Origin: Mortierella sp. BCC40632
Lineage: Eukaryota; Mortierellomycota; Mortierellomycetes; Mortierellales; Mortierellaceae
Assembly (NCBI GenBank): GCA_011634665.1
Contig: WAEK01000014.1
Location: 1 to 64,000 of the forward strand
Direction: 5' to 3'
Length of the DNA stretch: 64,000 nucleotides
Each line of letters opens with the position of its first letter. The stretch's first letter is position 1. A program made the position numbers and the translations under genes. This document shows, piece after piece, positions 21,038-31,494 of this stretch. The notes beneath the pieces were generated by a model. The model made no database searches and was not told the origin of the DNA. It was given only the letters and a program-made list of their open reading frames with translations.

Positions 21038-22639
21038 AAGTGGTCAGCGAAAGTGTTCGCATAATTTTGAAATTGCAGCACTTTTGTGATTACTCCCTGT
21101 TCCAAGACACAGTGCTATCGCAATTGAAAGAAAGGGTTGTCTGGCCGTTGGGTTTCATTCCGGTTTCATCTGTGACAGGAATCTGCTCAGCATGATATCA
21201 AACCATGATTTCAAAAATATCCAGTCCATTCATACACTTTGTTTGAAATAGCATTCTTTTCACCTCCGCTTCTCTTTCTCAACCAACTCTTTATCTTTCA
21301 GCACGGCTCCTCAGCACTGTATTCTCCTCTCCTGCTGTTTCAATCATTAACAGAACACCAATCCAAAATGAGACGGCTCTCCCAAGAAAAAGATCAACAA
21401 TGTCAAGACTCTTCTTCGACACGGAAGGTCGATCCGTCAGGTGGCAAATGAGCTTCATATCTCCCTTGCAGCTATCGATAAGATCAGGAACGAGGACAAG
21501 GAGAATATTCCTGATCCGATAATAGGTCGTCCTAAGAAAGTTTGCGATGCCACTAGGAGGATGCTTATTCGCCAAGTGGACAGTGGTCAAATTTCAACTG
21601 TTCTCGAGGGAAAGCAGCTCGTTCTTGGAACAGACGGAGTTGACGTTCACATAGAGACAATCAGGAAGTATCTGAAAAAAGATAGTCTCTATTCGTATGT
21701 CAAGCGCAAGGAACTTTATCTGACGAAGAAGCACAAGCAAGATCGAGTCCGGTTTGCCAAGGATCACTTGCACTGGACGGTGGAGGACTGGAAGAACGTT
21801 ATGTTCTCCGACGAGACTGTAGCTAGTAGGATGGGGTCCTACGGAAGGAAGCACTATTACTCTCGAAAACGAAAAACAAAGGCAAGCGAGAACATCACAA
21901 GATAGGAGTTCCACAGGGTGGAGGAGGGAAAATTATGATGTGGGGTTGCATTACATTTTTGGCGTAGGGGACTCCAAGTGGATCAAGGATAGGATCAATT
22001 CGCAAGTGTATCTGGAGATACTCGATGACTATGTAATCGCTTCTCGCAACTGGTGGCAAATGGACGCTGCAAGTTTTCTTTTTCAACAGGACAACGCCAA
22101 AGTTCATACTGCACGTATTATCCAAGACTTCTTCAGACGCAGAAGAATTCGACGACTTGAGTGGCCTGCAAACTCTGCCGACCTCAACATCATTGAGCAT
22201 GTATGGGCATACATCAAAAGGGCTCTGGATAGATACGAAACGACTGCACCAAATCTACAGACCTTGTGGGAAAGAATCGATCATATCTGGGGATCGATCC
22301 CAGATGATTTCCTCCATTCATTGTATGAGAGTCTTCCTAGTCGAATGGAGAAAGTGATACGACTGAAAGGGTGCCAAATAAATTGAAACTAGAATTGGTC
22401 CGACTCCATCAAACAAAAAGTGTAGTGATTCAAATAAAGTGTTCGAATGGAGTGAAGAAATAGAGGGTGTTTATATCTTGACCAAATCTTTTTCAAATCG
22501 ATTGACATACAGCCAAAATAGAGACCATCAGCCAAGCAATCTACCATTTAAAAAAGAGAATCGCATAAGTTAAAATGAGCGAGGGAGGAAAACTGATATA
22601 GCAAAACAGAAAACATGCGAACACTTTCGCTGACCACTA
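21038..22639 (+). mobile_element. Second-family Tc1/mariner transposon in element E (1,602 bp)
   Basis: Ends are inverted repeats: AGTGGTCAGCGAAAGTGTTC at 21039 and its reverse complement up to 22638, continuing as GCAT on both sides. TA flanks both ends (21036-21037 and 22640-22641). The sequence is unrelated at its ends to the Tc1 copies at 9796 and 25975, so this is a separate family. It lies exactly between the integrase tail and the chromodomain of E. Confidence 0.95.
21368..22386 (+). pseudogene. DD34E transposase of the second Tc1 family (frameshifted)
   Basis: The N-terminal half shows a helix-turn-helix region, GRPKK and the first catalytic Asp in VMFSDET (about 21800-21820). The C-terminal half (from about 21940) has FLFQQDNAKVHTA (second Asp) and DLNIIEHVWAYIK (Glu); 34 residues lie between them. 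The junction near 21905-21965 reads through at least two frames (KIMMWGCITF is visible out of frame), so this copy is dead. The family's role is cut-and-paste transposition at TA sites. Confidence 0.9.
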
Positions 22640-22641
22640 TA

Positions 22642-22842
22642 GAATGGGAGGTTGAAGAGATTCTCGATTCAAGATGGAGATACCGCCGACTACAGTATTT
22701 GGTCAAGTGGCTTGGTCACAACGAGCAGACGTGGCAGAGCGTGACCGACGTCGAAAATTGCCCTGACCTAGTACAAGATTTCCATGCAAGATATCCTGAC
22801 AAGCCAAGGCCACCAGATGGCGCTCTCGGAGCTCGCGCCTAG
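22642..22842 (+). pseudogene. Chromodomain of element E
   Basis: Resumes right after the Tc1 target duplication with EWEVEEILDSRWRYRR, then LQYLVKWLGHNEQTWQ and the helix CPDLVQDFHARY. This is the three-strand plus helix order of chromodomains that steer chromoviral integration to marked histones. The aromatic residues at WEV and VKWLG are present. It ends with a stop at 22842 just before the polypurine tract. Confidence 0.92.
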
Positions 22843-22851
22843 GGAGGGGAT

Positions 22852-23115
22852 TGTCATGTCCTATTAACTCTCCTCTTACTATAGGATCGCGGGCAAGTAT
22901 CCTCCATCGGCAGATGGAGGAAAAAAGGTTGTGTTATACTTTCCGAAGTGCGCGAGCACTCGGAAAGGATGAAGTTTATTATTTTCGAGCAAGAACAAAA
23001 ATCTAGTATAAAAGGGCGCAATAGGCGCATCCTATTTCCGTCAGTCTGCAATAAATATCTTTCCTTGCCCTTACCTTCCTGTCTCTAAAGGAGAGTCCTG
23101 TATTTGTCCATGACA
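22852..23115 (+). repeat. 3' LTR of element E (264 bp)
   Basis: Starts TGTCATGTCC and ends CCATGACA. A solo copy at 33430-33693 differs by one base near the end. It carries two hairpin-forming inverted repeats upstream of TATAAAAGG, and AATAAA about 43 bp after the TATA box. Confidence 0.95.
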
Positions 23116-24002
23116 AAGAGCCTGTTTGAGCATTTAGGAACCAGCCTCGACATGTCGACAGCAAGACATCAACAGACGAATGGACAAGCAGAGCGAACGA
23201 TTCAATCACTAGAGCAGTACCTGCGCTTGTACACGAATGAGGCTCACAACGATTGGGATGAATTCCTCATCCATGCCGAATCCGCACACAACTCAGCAAA
23301 GTCGTCCGCGACTGGACTCTGCCCCTTCGAAGTGATGTATGGACACGTACCGTTGACACCGGCGACACTCCTGACGGAAAAAACTCCTGTGGTCAAACAA
23401 CCTAATGTGAAGGAAGAGATGGAGAAACATCAGGCGAGATTCCGAGTTGTATATGATGCCATCCAAGACAGTCACAAAAAGTATGCTGACCAATATGATG
23501 CTCACAAGCGCGAGGCCAATTTCGAAATAGACGACCTTGTCTATATCGACGCGACGGACATCAAAACTGCTACTGAGAATGCGACAAAAAAAAGGTAAAC
23601 AAGCTGAGAAAACCCTTCCTAGGACCATACAAGATCGTTGCTCAACCGAGTCCCTTGAACTACAAGTTGCAGCTGCCTCCCAGAAGCCGGTTACATCCCG
23701 TTTTCTACGTCTCTAAGCTAAGGGCTGCCACTCGTAGAGATAACGAATTTGCTGATAACGAGGAATTAAGACCGGACGAAGAGCCTCTCTTGGACGACAG
23801 CGACGAATGCTATGAACAACCTTATGAGGTCGAGAGGATAAGCAAGCACAAAAAGACAAGAGATGGCACAGTCAAGTTTTTGGTCAAATGGGTTGGCTTC
23901 CCCGTCAAGGATAGTACGTGGCAAACACTAGAAGATCTTGAAAATGCACAAGAAGTCCTCCAAGATTACCGGGAGACCCTCAAGAACCCTAACCTCTTTT
24001 AA
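23116..24002 (+). pseudogene. Integrase C-terminal part and chromodomain of element F
   Basis: Opens inside the integrase core (SLFEHLGTSLDMSTARHQQT) and has the catalytic Glu in GQAERTIQSLEQYL. The C-terminal module follows: VYIDATDIKT, LGPYKIVAQPSPLNYKLQLP and LHPVFYVSKLR. The frame shifts at an A8 run (23586) and continues from about 23596. The chromodomain reads YEVERISKHKKTRDGT, KFLVKWVGFPVKDSTWQ and ENAQEVLQDYR, with a stop at 24002. The sequence is clearly distinct from E and G. Confidence 0.9.
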
Positions 24003-24011
24003 GAGGAGGAG

Positions 24012-24267
24012 TGTCAAAGAGTACACTTGCTTGTCGCGTCTTGAGATGCTTGGGATATGTTGTCAGGTCCACAGCGAACAAGGAATGCCTCCCTGTCTGA
24101 CCTGACATACCACAGAAAATAGCTAGCCTGATAGTCATCTCCGTAGTATTTATTCCCTCTTCCCTCCCTCGAATAAACAGCAGTTAGTAACTCACCTCTT
24201 GTCCCTAGCCTTTGTCCTAGTCCCTGTCTTTGTTCTTCTCCTTCCCTATTCCTCTTGCCTTGTTACA
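24012..24267 (+). repeat. 3' LTR of element F (about 256 bp)
   Basis: Preceded by a purine tract AAGAGGAGGAG. It begins TGTCAAAG and probably ends TGTTACA. It holds the inverted repeat TGTCAGGTC (24061-24069) / GACCTGACA (24099-24107) and an AATAAA near 24172. There is no second copy in the window, so the right boundary is approximate. Confidence 0.7.
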
Positions 24268-24269
24268 TC

Positions 24270-25237
24270 AACTCATTGATGGCCTCGCCGGCCTTAACCT
24301 ATCCTCAGAGGAAGGACGCAACCAGGCCCATCTTCGTCTCCTCAATCTCGTTCAGTCCTCCGCCGCTACATCTGCTGCCGCCTCCGCTGCCGCTACTGTT
24401 GCCGCCGCCGCCGTAAAGGCCCCTGTCCCGACAAGATTCAAGGGAGGAAGGGATGCTCTTCTTGCAAGCGCTTTTATAACTCAAGTCGATCGATTTGGAA
24501 AAAGCATGGGTGTTCCTGATAACAGTCTTACCGAGATAGCCATCAACTATCTTGATGACCCCGCAGTTCGTTGGTGTGAACTATCAAAGATAACCAATGA
24601 CACCACTTGGGTCGAGTTTAAAAAGCAATTTACTTCCGAATTTCGACCAACCGATCATGAACGCTTAGTCCTTACTCAACTCCGAGAACTCAGACAGCCA
24701 GAAGGTGAAGAAGTTACGAAGTACACCAACAAGTTCCGAGATTTGGCTGCCCAGCTCGACTCTCCCTCTGAAGACATGCTCCGAGAGTACTACATCACGG
24801 GCCTTGCCAAAGACACCCAAGTTCAAGTGGAGATCTCAAACCAATCCACATGGACTGAAGCAATCAAGGTTGCCGAACGAGTGGACCGCATCCTCCAAAG
24901 AGCGGCCAAACAAAAGAAACAGCCCTTCGTCCCTGTGAATCGCCCAAGCAGCAACGTCGAGTCCCTGCCCCCTACCGAGCCTATGGAAGTAGACAACATT
25001 CGACTTATCGCCAAGGCCGTAGCCCAATATCTCGGCAAGTCAACTGAAGTAAATGCCGTGCAGCAGAACCTTACCAAGCTTACCGATACCGAACGAGAAA
25101 AGCTTAGACGAATTGGTGCATGCTTTCGTTGCCGCCGTGTCAGCCATCGAGCCAGCGAGTGCCGCGCCCGCACTATCAATAGCATCGAGACTAGTACTTC
25201 CCCCACCACCGACACCGCCGAGCAGGGAAAAGTCTAA
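24270..25237 (+). CDS. gag of element G (N-terminus cut by F)
   Basis: Begins without an initiator right at the F LTR edge (HQLIDGLAGLNLSSEE) and contains an Ala-rich stretch. The retrotransposon capsid core follows (FITQVDRFGKSMG, LDDPAVRWCELSK, TWVEFKKQFTSEF, LRELRQPEGEEVTKYTNKF). It ends with a CCHC knuckle CFRCRRVSHRASEC near 25125-25166. It would assemble into particles and package RNA. The open frame is continuous to the stop at 25237. Confidence 0.9.
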
Positions 25238-25595
25238 GGCGACCTGCGATCCAGACCAGCCTCGCCAAACTCCCTATTGCCCGTCCCCTGGAGACACAGG
25301 GCATTTCACAAAGCTCTCTGAATAAAGTTGTTTTTTCTCATCCCATTCAGAAGCAAAAAGTGAGCTTACCCTGCGCGACACCCCCTCAAACAAACACCCC
25401 TCCTCCACCCTCTCTGTTCCCATCATCTCATCGTACCATTTCATGTCCTCCTTCACCCTCTATCCTTCCCCCTGCCTTCCCAGAAACCCTCGCTTCAACG
25501 CATCCACCAACCAAGAAACAACCTAGGCAACTCAAGCTGCACACATTCGCTACAAAATACAAGAATGAGCGCACTCTGTTGACTTTATTTGCGCC
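25238..25595 (+). other. gag-protease linker of element G
   Basis: Pro/Ser/Thr-rich low-complexity coding remnant with frame changes between the gag stop and the protease. No domain is recognised. Confidence 0.6.
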
Positions 25596-25974
25596 GTGAA
25601 CGGTCGTCCAGCCAAGATCCTCATTGATGGTGGAGCTGAAGGGGATGTAATCAGCTCTTACTTTTGCAAAGCGAACAACGTCTCACTCCAAGAAGGTGTT
25701 TCCATCCCTGTTGTATTGCCAAATGGTTCACGGACTCTTTGCAACTCCACTGCTTCGATCACAGTCGAACGAGGTGACTATAAAGAATGCCTTTCAGCCC
25801 TGGTATACCCTCTCGACAAATATGATCTTATTTTGGGAAAACCGTGGTTGACTCGCATCAATCCTCGTGTCAACTGGCAATCGAATGACCTTCACTTTGA
25901 ACACAATGGCTCTGCTATTCATTGGACATGCCGTGGCTTCCAATCTAGTCGATCCGATATTCTGCTATCTGCTA
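25596..25974 (+). pseudogene. Aspartic protease of element G, cut by Tc1
   Basis: GRPAKILIDGGAEGDVIS carries the active-site region with DGG in place of DSG/DTG. VVLPNGSRTLC and LILGKPWLTRINPRVNW are the flap and the ILG-PWL motif. Coding is broken at TA 25973-25974 by Tc1 copy 2 and resumes at 27605. Confidence 0.85.
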
Positions 25975-27604
25975 CAGTGGGCGCCAAAATGGTTTCAATA
26001 ATTCTCAAATTTTCATATTTTAGCAATTTTCTACCCATCGAGAATATGTAAATGCACCTTGTTGCTTAGATTGAAAACAATACCCAGAATGCCTTGTTCA
26101 CGACAGTGTAAACAGATTTTCAATATGTTGTCAGAAAGGCGTGCTATGAGGTAAATTGTTGAAGCTAGATATTGGAACCATTTCGCCACTTGGGCACGCC
26201 ATTTATATTTATTGCTATTTCATCTCTTTTTTCACAATCGTTTGTCTTATATCTACAGTCAGTCAGAGAGATGAAAAGATGATGAATAGATCTTGACAAG
26301 TTTGATATAAAATACGGGTGCAATCGCTCGAAGATGGTCGATATTCCTCCATCATGAAAAAAAAAAAACGAAAGAAGACACTCAAAACTCTATCATAAGC
26401 CAGCTAAAAGCAGGCTACTCCGTCAATAATGTCGCTAGACGATTATCAGTCAGCCCTGCTTCTGTTTCAAGGATCCGAACCAAGCATTTACCTACTCTAC
26501 AAAGGCAACCAACAGGAAGACCAAGAATTCTCTCGGCTCGCTCCAAGAATGATCTCAACAGAAAGTTACTTTCCGGCATGTTGAAGACTGGCAAGCAGGT
26601 CCACAAGAGCCTCAATGGTGAAGGGACAGTTATCTCGTACAGATCAGTCCTTCGCAACCTCAGGGAGATCGGCTTTCAAGCGAAGAAAAAGTCAAAAAGC
26701 CTTTCCTTAGTAAGCGACACAAGCAAGCGCGGTTGGAGTGGGCAAGAGGTCATAAAAATTGGACCATCGATGACTGGAAGCGAGTGGTATTCTCAGATGA
26801 AACAAAGATAAACATCTGGAACTCGGACGGGATACAATATTACTGGGCTAAGCCAGGCGATCCGGTTCAACCATTTCATCTTCAACCTACTGTCAAGCAT
26901 GGAGGTGGATCCTTGATGTTCTGGGGCTGTATGACGTCCAAGGGACTTGGCTATGGCTGTCAGATCTATGAAGGAACTATGAAAAAGGAGGATTACATCA
27001 ATATTCTCGACACAACATTGAAAGAAAGTCTCGAGTATTATGATCTCGGAAAAAATGACTTCATTTTTCAGCACGACAACGACCCCAAACACAAAGCCAA
27101 AGCAACAACCAAGTACCTGGAGGATCAGGATATTGAGGTTCTTCGATGGCCTGCACAATCAGCAGATTTAAATCCAATCGAGCATGTTTGGGACAAGCTG
27201 AAGGTTCAGATTGGTCAACGAGAGAAGCGGCCTACGAGTGTTCATGAATTGTGGGATATGGTGCTGGAGGAATGGGAGCTGATACCACAGGATATGATTG
27301 ACAAGCTCTATGAGTCGATGCCACGAAGAGTAGAGGCCGTGTTGAAAGCGAAAGGGGGGAATACGAGGTATTGAAGAATTTTCCCGGACTAGTGGCAAAA
27401 TGGTTTCTATGAGACGACAACATTGGAGGCGGCATAGCTCGCTCATGTGAAGTGATAAAGGCCCGCTTTCTTATTTCTCGGGTCCACCATTGATAAGACT
27501 TTCCTTTCTATTAGAATTGAATATGAAAGAGAAAGAAAGAATAAACGAGAAAATTAGAAAAAGCGAAATTTCTGAAAACATTGAAACCATTTTGGCGCCA
27601 ACTG
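25975..27604 (+). mobile_element. Tc1/mariner transposon copy 2 (in element G), 1,630 bp
   Basis: Ends CAGTGGGCGCCAAAATGG and (reverse) CAGTTGGCGCCAAAATGG, with TA on both flanks (25973-25974, 27605-27606). It is nearly identical to copy 1 at 9796 but lacks the Harbinger insertion, so it serves as the empty-site reference for that insertion. Confidence 0.96.
26391..27374 (+). pseudogene. Tc1-type DD34E transposase, copy 2
   Basis: The DNA-binding half reads GYSVNNVARRLSVSPASVS, RTKHLPTLQRQPTGRPRI. The catalytic half (26733-27374) is fully open: VVFSDETKINIW, FIFQHDNDPKHKA and NPIEHVWDKLK, ending GNTRY. The two halves lie in different frames, separated at AAGAAAAAGTC (about 26686-26696). The same shift is in copy 1. 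A -1 shift at that site would join them, so this is either an inherited lesion or recoding. The start region also differs by indels in an A run (A12 at about 26357-26368 against A6 in copy 1). Confidence 0.9.
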
Positions 27605-29111
27605 TATCTGTTTTGCCACCGTAATTGCATCTGATCCTGAATGCTCTATCTTCATGGTCAAGGTCCGCACCGATCCACCTAAACCACCGCCCCTACCACT
27701 TCAAGAGCCAGTCAGAAAAATTGTAGAAGATGAATATCCTGACGTGTTCCCATTGGAATTGCCAGACGGACTCCCGCCCGATAGAGAAGACAGCATGCGA
27801 ATTGAAATTGACCCACACGCCGATCCCCCTGTGAGACCAGTTATACGTCTCTCTATCGCTGAACCTGATGAGCTCCGGAAACAATTGGGTGTACTACTGA
27901 AAAAAGGATTCATCTCACCAAGTACATCGCCATTTGGAGCACCAGTACTTTTTGTCAAGAAAAAAGAAGGCGATCTCCGGATGTGTGTCGACTACCGCGG
28001 GCTGAACAGGATCACGAAAAAGAACAGGCACCCACTACCCAGAATTGATGAACTAATTGACCGATTTCGAACTGCTCGTTGTTTCACAAAGCTAGACTTA
28101 ATGTCTGGATACCACCAGATGCCTATCCATCCAGATGACAGACACAAGACTGCATTTAGAACAAGATATGGCCACTACGAATTTAATGTCGTACCCTTTG
28201 GTCTCACGAATGCCCCTGCCGCCTTCTCAGCCATGATGCGTAAAGCATTAGAGCCATTGCTGGATGTGTGCTTAGTCGTTTATTTGGATGACATCCTGAT
28301 ATACTCGGACAACGAAGAACAACACTTGGATCACTTGCGACAAGTCTTGGAACTCCTCCGCAAAACCAAGCTCTATGCCAAGCGTTCGAAGTGTTCATTC
28401 ATGCAGGAAGAGACAGAGTTCCTTGGCCATGTCATTTCAAAGGATGGGTTAAAGACCAACGCTGGCCTCGTCAAAGCTATCCGAGAATGGCCAACCCCGA
28501 CTAGCCAACACCATGTGATGCAGTTTTTGGGTCTTGCCCAGTTTTACCACCAGTATATTGACCACTTTGCTGATATCGCCCTCCCTCTTACTGCTCTGCT
28601 AGGTTCAACTGCGAGGTTTGAATGGAACAAAGAACAACAGGCAGCATTTGATTCTCTGAAACGTGCTGTCACCAGCGCCCCTGTCCTCCGTATTTTTGAT
28701 CCTGCTTTTGCCACCGCTGTTGAAGCAGACGCCTCTGGTTTCGCAGTTGGCGCTGTTTTATTTCAGACAGATCACCACGGCACATCAAGACCAGTCGCCT
28801 TCACCTCGCGAAAGTTGAACCCAGCAGAGAGGAACTACCCTACACACGAGCAAGAAATGCTGGCTGTCGTGCACGCCCTAAAACATGGAGGTACTATCTG
28901 GACGGCTCTCATTTTATTGTGTACACGGACCACGCAACACTGCAACATTTTTCCTACCCAGCCAAACCTTACTCGACGGCAAGCACGATGGATGGAACTA
29001 CTGCAAGAATATGACTTTACCTTCAAATACAAAGCCGGCAAAGACAACATTGTCCCTGATGCTCTCTCCAGGTGACCTGATCACAAGGAACAAGACACTA
29101 CCCAGATCAAC
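27605..29111 (+). pseudogene. Reverse transcriptase and RNase H of element G
   Basis: Resumes after the Tc1, with an ATG at 27654 in frame. DEYPDVFP and PVRPVIRLS lead into the RT: SPFGAPVLFVKKKEGDLRMC, FTKLDLMSGYHQ (Asp), [15 protein letters not shown] at about 28280-28291, EFLGHVISKDGL and FLGLAQFYHQYI. RNase H follows with EADASGFAVGAVLF and RKLNPAERNYPTHEQEMLAV. Two compensating 1-nt indels (about 28885 and 28955) scramble about 22 residues of RNase H. An in-frame TGA at 29073 follows DALSR, before the integrase. Confidence 0.92.
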
Positions 29112-30175
29112 TCCATGAAGACCAGAGCAGTACAGCTTGACCCAGGTTTACGGCAGCGCCTGATAGAGAGTTATCCCACAGACCCTGCTCTTGGGTCACT
29201 CTATGAAAGCTGCCGGGAGGGAAGTCCAAACAAACGTTATTTTATCTTTGATGACCTGCTTTGGATCAACCATGATGAAAAGATCTTGCTCTGCATACCG
29301 AAAGGAGCTAACATCCAAGCCGATCTACTCCATGACGCTCATGACGCACCTCTTTCAGGACACCTTGGGTTCGACAAGACGTATGACCTATTGCGAAGAT
29401 CATTCTACTGGCCCCGAATGGCAAGAGACGCCAAACGTTATGTGACCTCCTGTGACGCCTGCCAACGGAATAAGCCCTCGCTCAAAGCTCCCGCTGGACT
29501 GTTTACGCCTCTAGCAATCCCTAGCCAAAAATGGGACACTGTCTCGATGGACTTTATTGTCAAACTCCCTAAAACGGCTCGGGGTTTCGATGCGATTACT
29601 GTCTTTGTGGATAAACTTTCCAAGCAAGTCCACTTCTGTCCCTCGAAAACCACAGACACCGCCGCCGACGTCGCTCGAATATTTTTCAATGAAGTCTTCC
29701 GGCACCATGGTATGCCCAAGAATATTGTCTCCGACAGGGACTCCAGATTCTCGGGCAAGTTTTGGACAGCCCTTATGAAGTTGATGGGCACCAAACTCAA
29801 CATGTCAACGGCGTTCCACCCACAGTCAGATGGGCAAACAGAAAGGGCCAACCGTACCTTGGAGGAGATGCTGCGACCACTTGTCTCATACGAACAGAAT
29901 GATTGGGACCTCTTCCTTCCTGCCGTGGAGTTTGCATACAATAATTCAAAGAACGCCTCCACTGGATACTCACCATTCTTTCTGAACTATGGTCACAACC
30001 CACACGTCCCTTCTTCTCTTGTGACCCCTCCGTCCTCTGATGTCCCAGCAGTGGATGATTTTTTGTTGCAAGACAGTCCTCTTTCCTTTCAAGAGCAAAA
30101 GATGCCATCCTGGAGGCTCAAGGGCGACAAAAGAAACATGCAGACCAATCGCGCCGTCCAGCAACCTTCGAAGTA
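29112..30175 (+). pseudogene. Integrase of element G, N-terminal and core domains
   Basis: HHCC module: HDAPLSGHLGFDKTYDLLRR and CDACQRNKPSLKA. Core: Asp in VSMDFIVKLP, Asp in IVSDRDSRFSGKFW, Glu in GQTERANRTLEEML. After HNPHVPSSLVTPP the frame is lost near 30140, and the C-terminal domain is read from about 30170 in another frame. Confidence 0.93.
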
Positions 30176-30407
30176 GGAGACATGGTCATGCTCAAAAGTG
30201 AACATGTCCGATTGGCAGCCCACTCCAACAGGCCCTCAAGAAAGCTGGGACCCGTCAATGCTGGACCCTTCAAGATCATCGAGAAAGTGCATGAAAATGC
30301 ATACAAGTTGGAATTGCCTCCTCAGATGAAGCTACACCCTGTCTTCAACGCTGACTTGCTGATCCAACATCAAGAGTCTCCAGAAGAATTCAGTGATAGA
30401 GTGCCAG
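30176..30407 (+). pseudogene. Integrase C-terminal module of element G, cut by solo LTR
   Basis: VGDMVMLKSEHVRL, RKLGPVNAGPFKIIEKV, AYKLELPPQMKLHPVFNADLL is the GPY/F-type C-terminal module. It runs into the solo D-type LTR at 30408 and continues after 31117 into the chromodomain. Confidence 0.9.
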
Positions 30408-31117
30408 TGCAGTGTAGCATTTACGATCCCTAGTCTTCCAGGCTAGGGATATAAAAGTAGCCTTCCCCTCCCCCCTGTAATAAAGTCAGCTTTCTTTCCT
30501 CTGTCCCTCAAGTCCATTTGCTTTAGCAACTGTCCCTGTCGCGCTGTCCCCAAGGTATTGACCGAGCCCAAGACCTCGATCAAGATCATGATCTATTATC
30601 TTTTCACTCTCCCATACTAAATCAGTCCTCATCTCCAGCTACCCTGAACAGATCTGCAGTATTGACTCCTCGATTCCTTTTGAAAGAAAAGGCAGGACTC
30701 AAGAGCCATTTCCCATTAACGGTGCTATCCCAGCTGTAAGTATGAGACTCGGTGAAAAGTAAAAGATCGGACGAAGACTGCTCCCTGAATGGCTCTCCTT
30801 CGGTGGCCATTCTTGCAAGATTCCTTTGATCAACATGCGAGGACTTTACGGACCCATCCCAGTTTGATCCGCATTGGATTCATGCCTCAAGATCCCGTTT
30901 ATTGATAGCTATCTCCGTCCTCCCTTTATGCATTCATAGAATAGTTAGAGTCGAAGGCGATCCCCTCATAGTTGTCGCTGTCTCCCAGTCCCTACTGTAG
31001 TCTTCCGTACCTGTCCTTTGTAAGTCTTCAGTACATCTTCACTTGGTCCGTATTTCTATGATAGAAAAGAAGAGTAGTTATTGATTAGAAGCATCTGTCC
31101 TTAGACTCTACGCGGCA
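30408..31117 (+). repeat. Solo LTR of the D family in element G (710 bp)
   Basis: Same sequence as the D LTRs. Both flanks read CCAG (30404-30407 and 31118-31121), a 4-bp target-site duplication. This is the expected product of intra-element LTR recombination after insertion. Confidence 0.96.
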
Positions 31118-31327
31118 CCAGCAGGGCCCCCACCTGAAATCATTGAAGGAGAAGAAGAGTACGAGATTGAAAAGATCTTGGATGTCAAGAAGGCTGGACG
31201 AGGATTCAAGTACCTTGTGTTATGGAAAGGCTACCCCCATGAAGAAGCACAATGGATATCAAAAACAGCTCTCAAGAATGCACCAGAAGTACTCGCCGAG
31301 TTTGAAGCCCAACGGAAAACGACTTAG
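31118..31327 (+). pseudogene. Chromodomain of element G
   Basis: After the solo LTR the pol frame resumes with a Pro-rich linker and EYEIEKILDVKKAGRGF, KYLVLWKGYPHEEAQW and a helix ending APEVLAEFEAQ. This is a typical chromodomain with its aromatic positions retained, and a stop at 31325-31327. It is followed by a T8 run and the purine tract at about 31340. Confidence 0.92.
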
Positions 31328-31352
31328 ATATTTTTTTTCAAGACGGGGAGGA

Positions 31353-31494
31353 TGAAATAGGACAGCCACATTGCTGCGCCTACCTCTGTACAACATAGTG
31401 GCGCGCCACTATCCGCGCCCCCAAATAGTCCCTCAACCTGTATAAATACCCTTCCCTCACTATCCTTAATAAAGCAGACTTACTCCGACTTCCA
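31353..31494 (+). repeat. Putative 3' LTR of element G (about 142 bp, perhaps truncated)
   Basis: Follows the polypurine tract and starts TGAAATAGG. It contains a perfect 18-bp palindrome (ATAGTGGCGCGCCACTAT, 31395-31412), TATAAATA at 31441 and AATAAA at 31468, and ends TTCCA where fragment H begins. There is no second copy in the window, so it could be a full short LTR or one cut by H. Confidence 0.6.

Larger units (their letters stand above)
17986..23115 (+). mobile_element. Ty3/gypsy chromovirus E, 5' truncated, holding a Tc1 transposon
   Basis: Starts abruptly after D's LTR at the protease motif IDWLEKHNP. It continues through RT, RNase H, integrase, an interrupted chromodomain, a polypurine tract (AGGGAGGGGA, 22841-22850) and a 3' LTR (22852-23115). 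gag, most of the protease and the 5' LTR are missing. A Tc1 transposon sits at 21038-22639. E is the plus-strand sister of B. On its right E's LTR cuts into the integrase of element F, so E was inserted into F. Confidence 0.92.
23116..24267 (+). mobile_element. Element F: 3' remnant of a Ty3/gypsy chromovirus
   Basis: Contains the end of the integrase core, the C-terminal module, a chromodomain, a polypurine tract and a 3' LTR. The 5' portion was displaced by insertion of element E. Its right end abuts gag of element G without G's own leader, so F itself appears to lie inside G. Confidence 0.85.
24268..31494 (+). mobile_element. Ty3/gypsy chromovirus G with nested Tc1 copy 2 and solo D LTR
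   Basis: gag, protease, RT, RNase H, integrase and chromodomain run in order on the plus strand. Interruptions are a Tc1 transposon (25975-27604) between protease and RT and a solo LTR (30408-31117) between integrase and chromodomain. The 5' end lacks an LTR and a clear gag start because F's LTR adjoins. The 3' end has a purine tract (AGACGGGGAGGA) and an LTR-like segment (31353-31494) before fragment H. Confidence 0.9.

Noticed and set aside
24012..24267. This LTR as the 5' LTR of element G
   Set aside because: G's own 3' LTR-like segment (31353) is different, and F's chromodomain and polypurine tract directly precede 24012, so it is F's 3' LTR.
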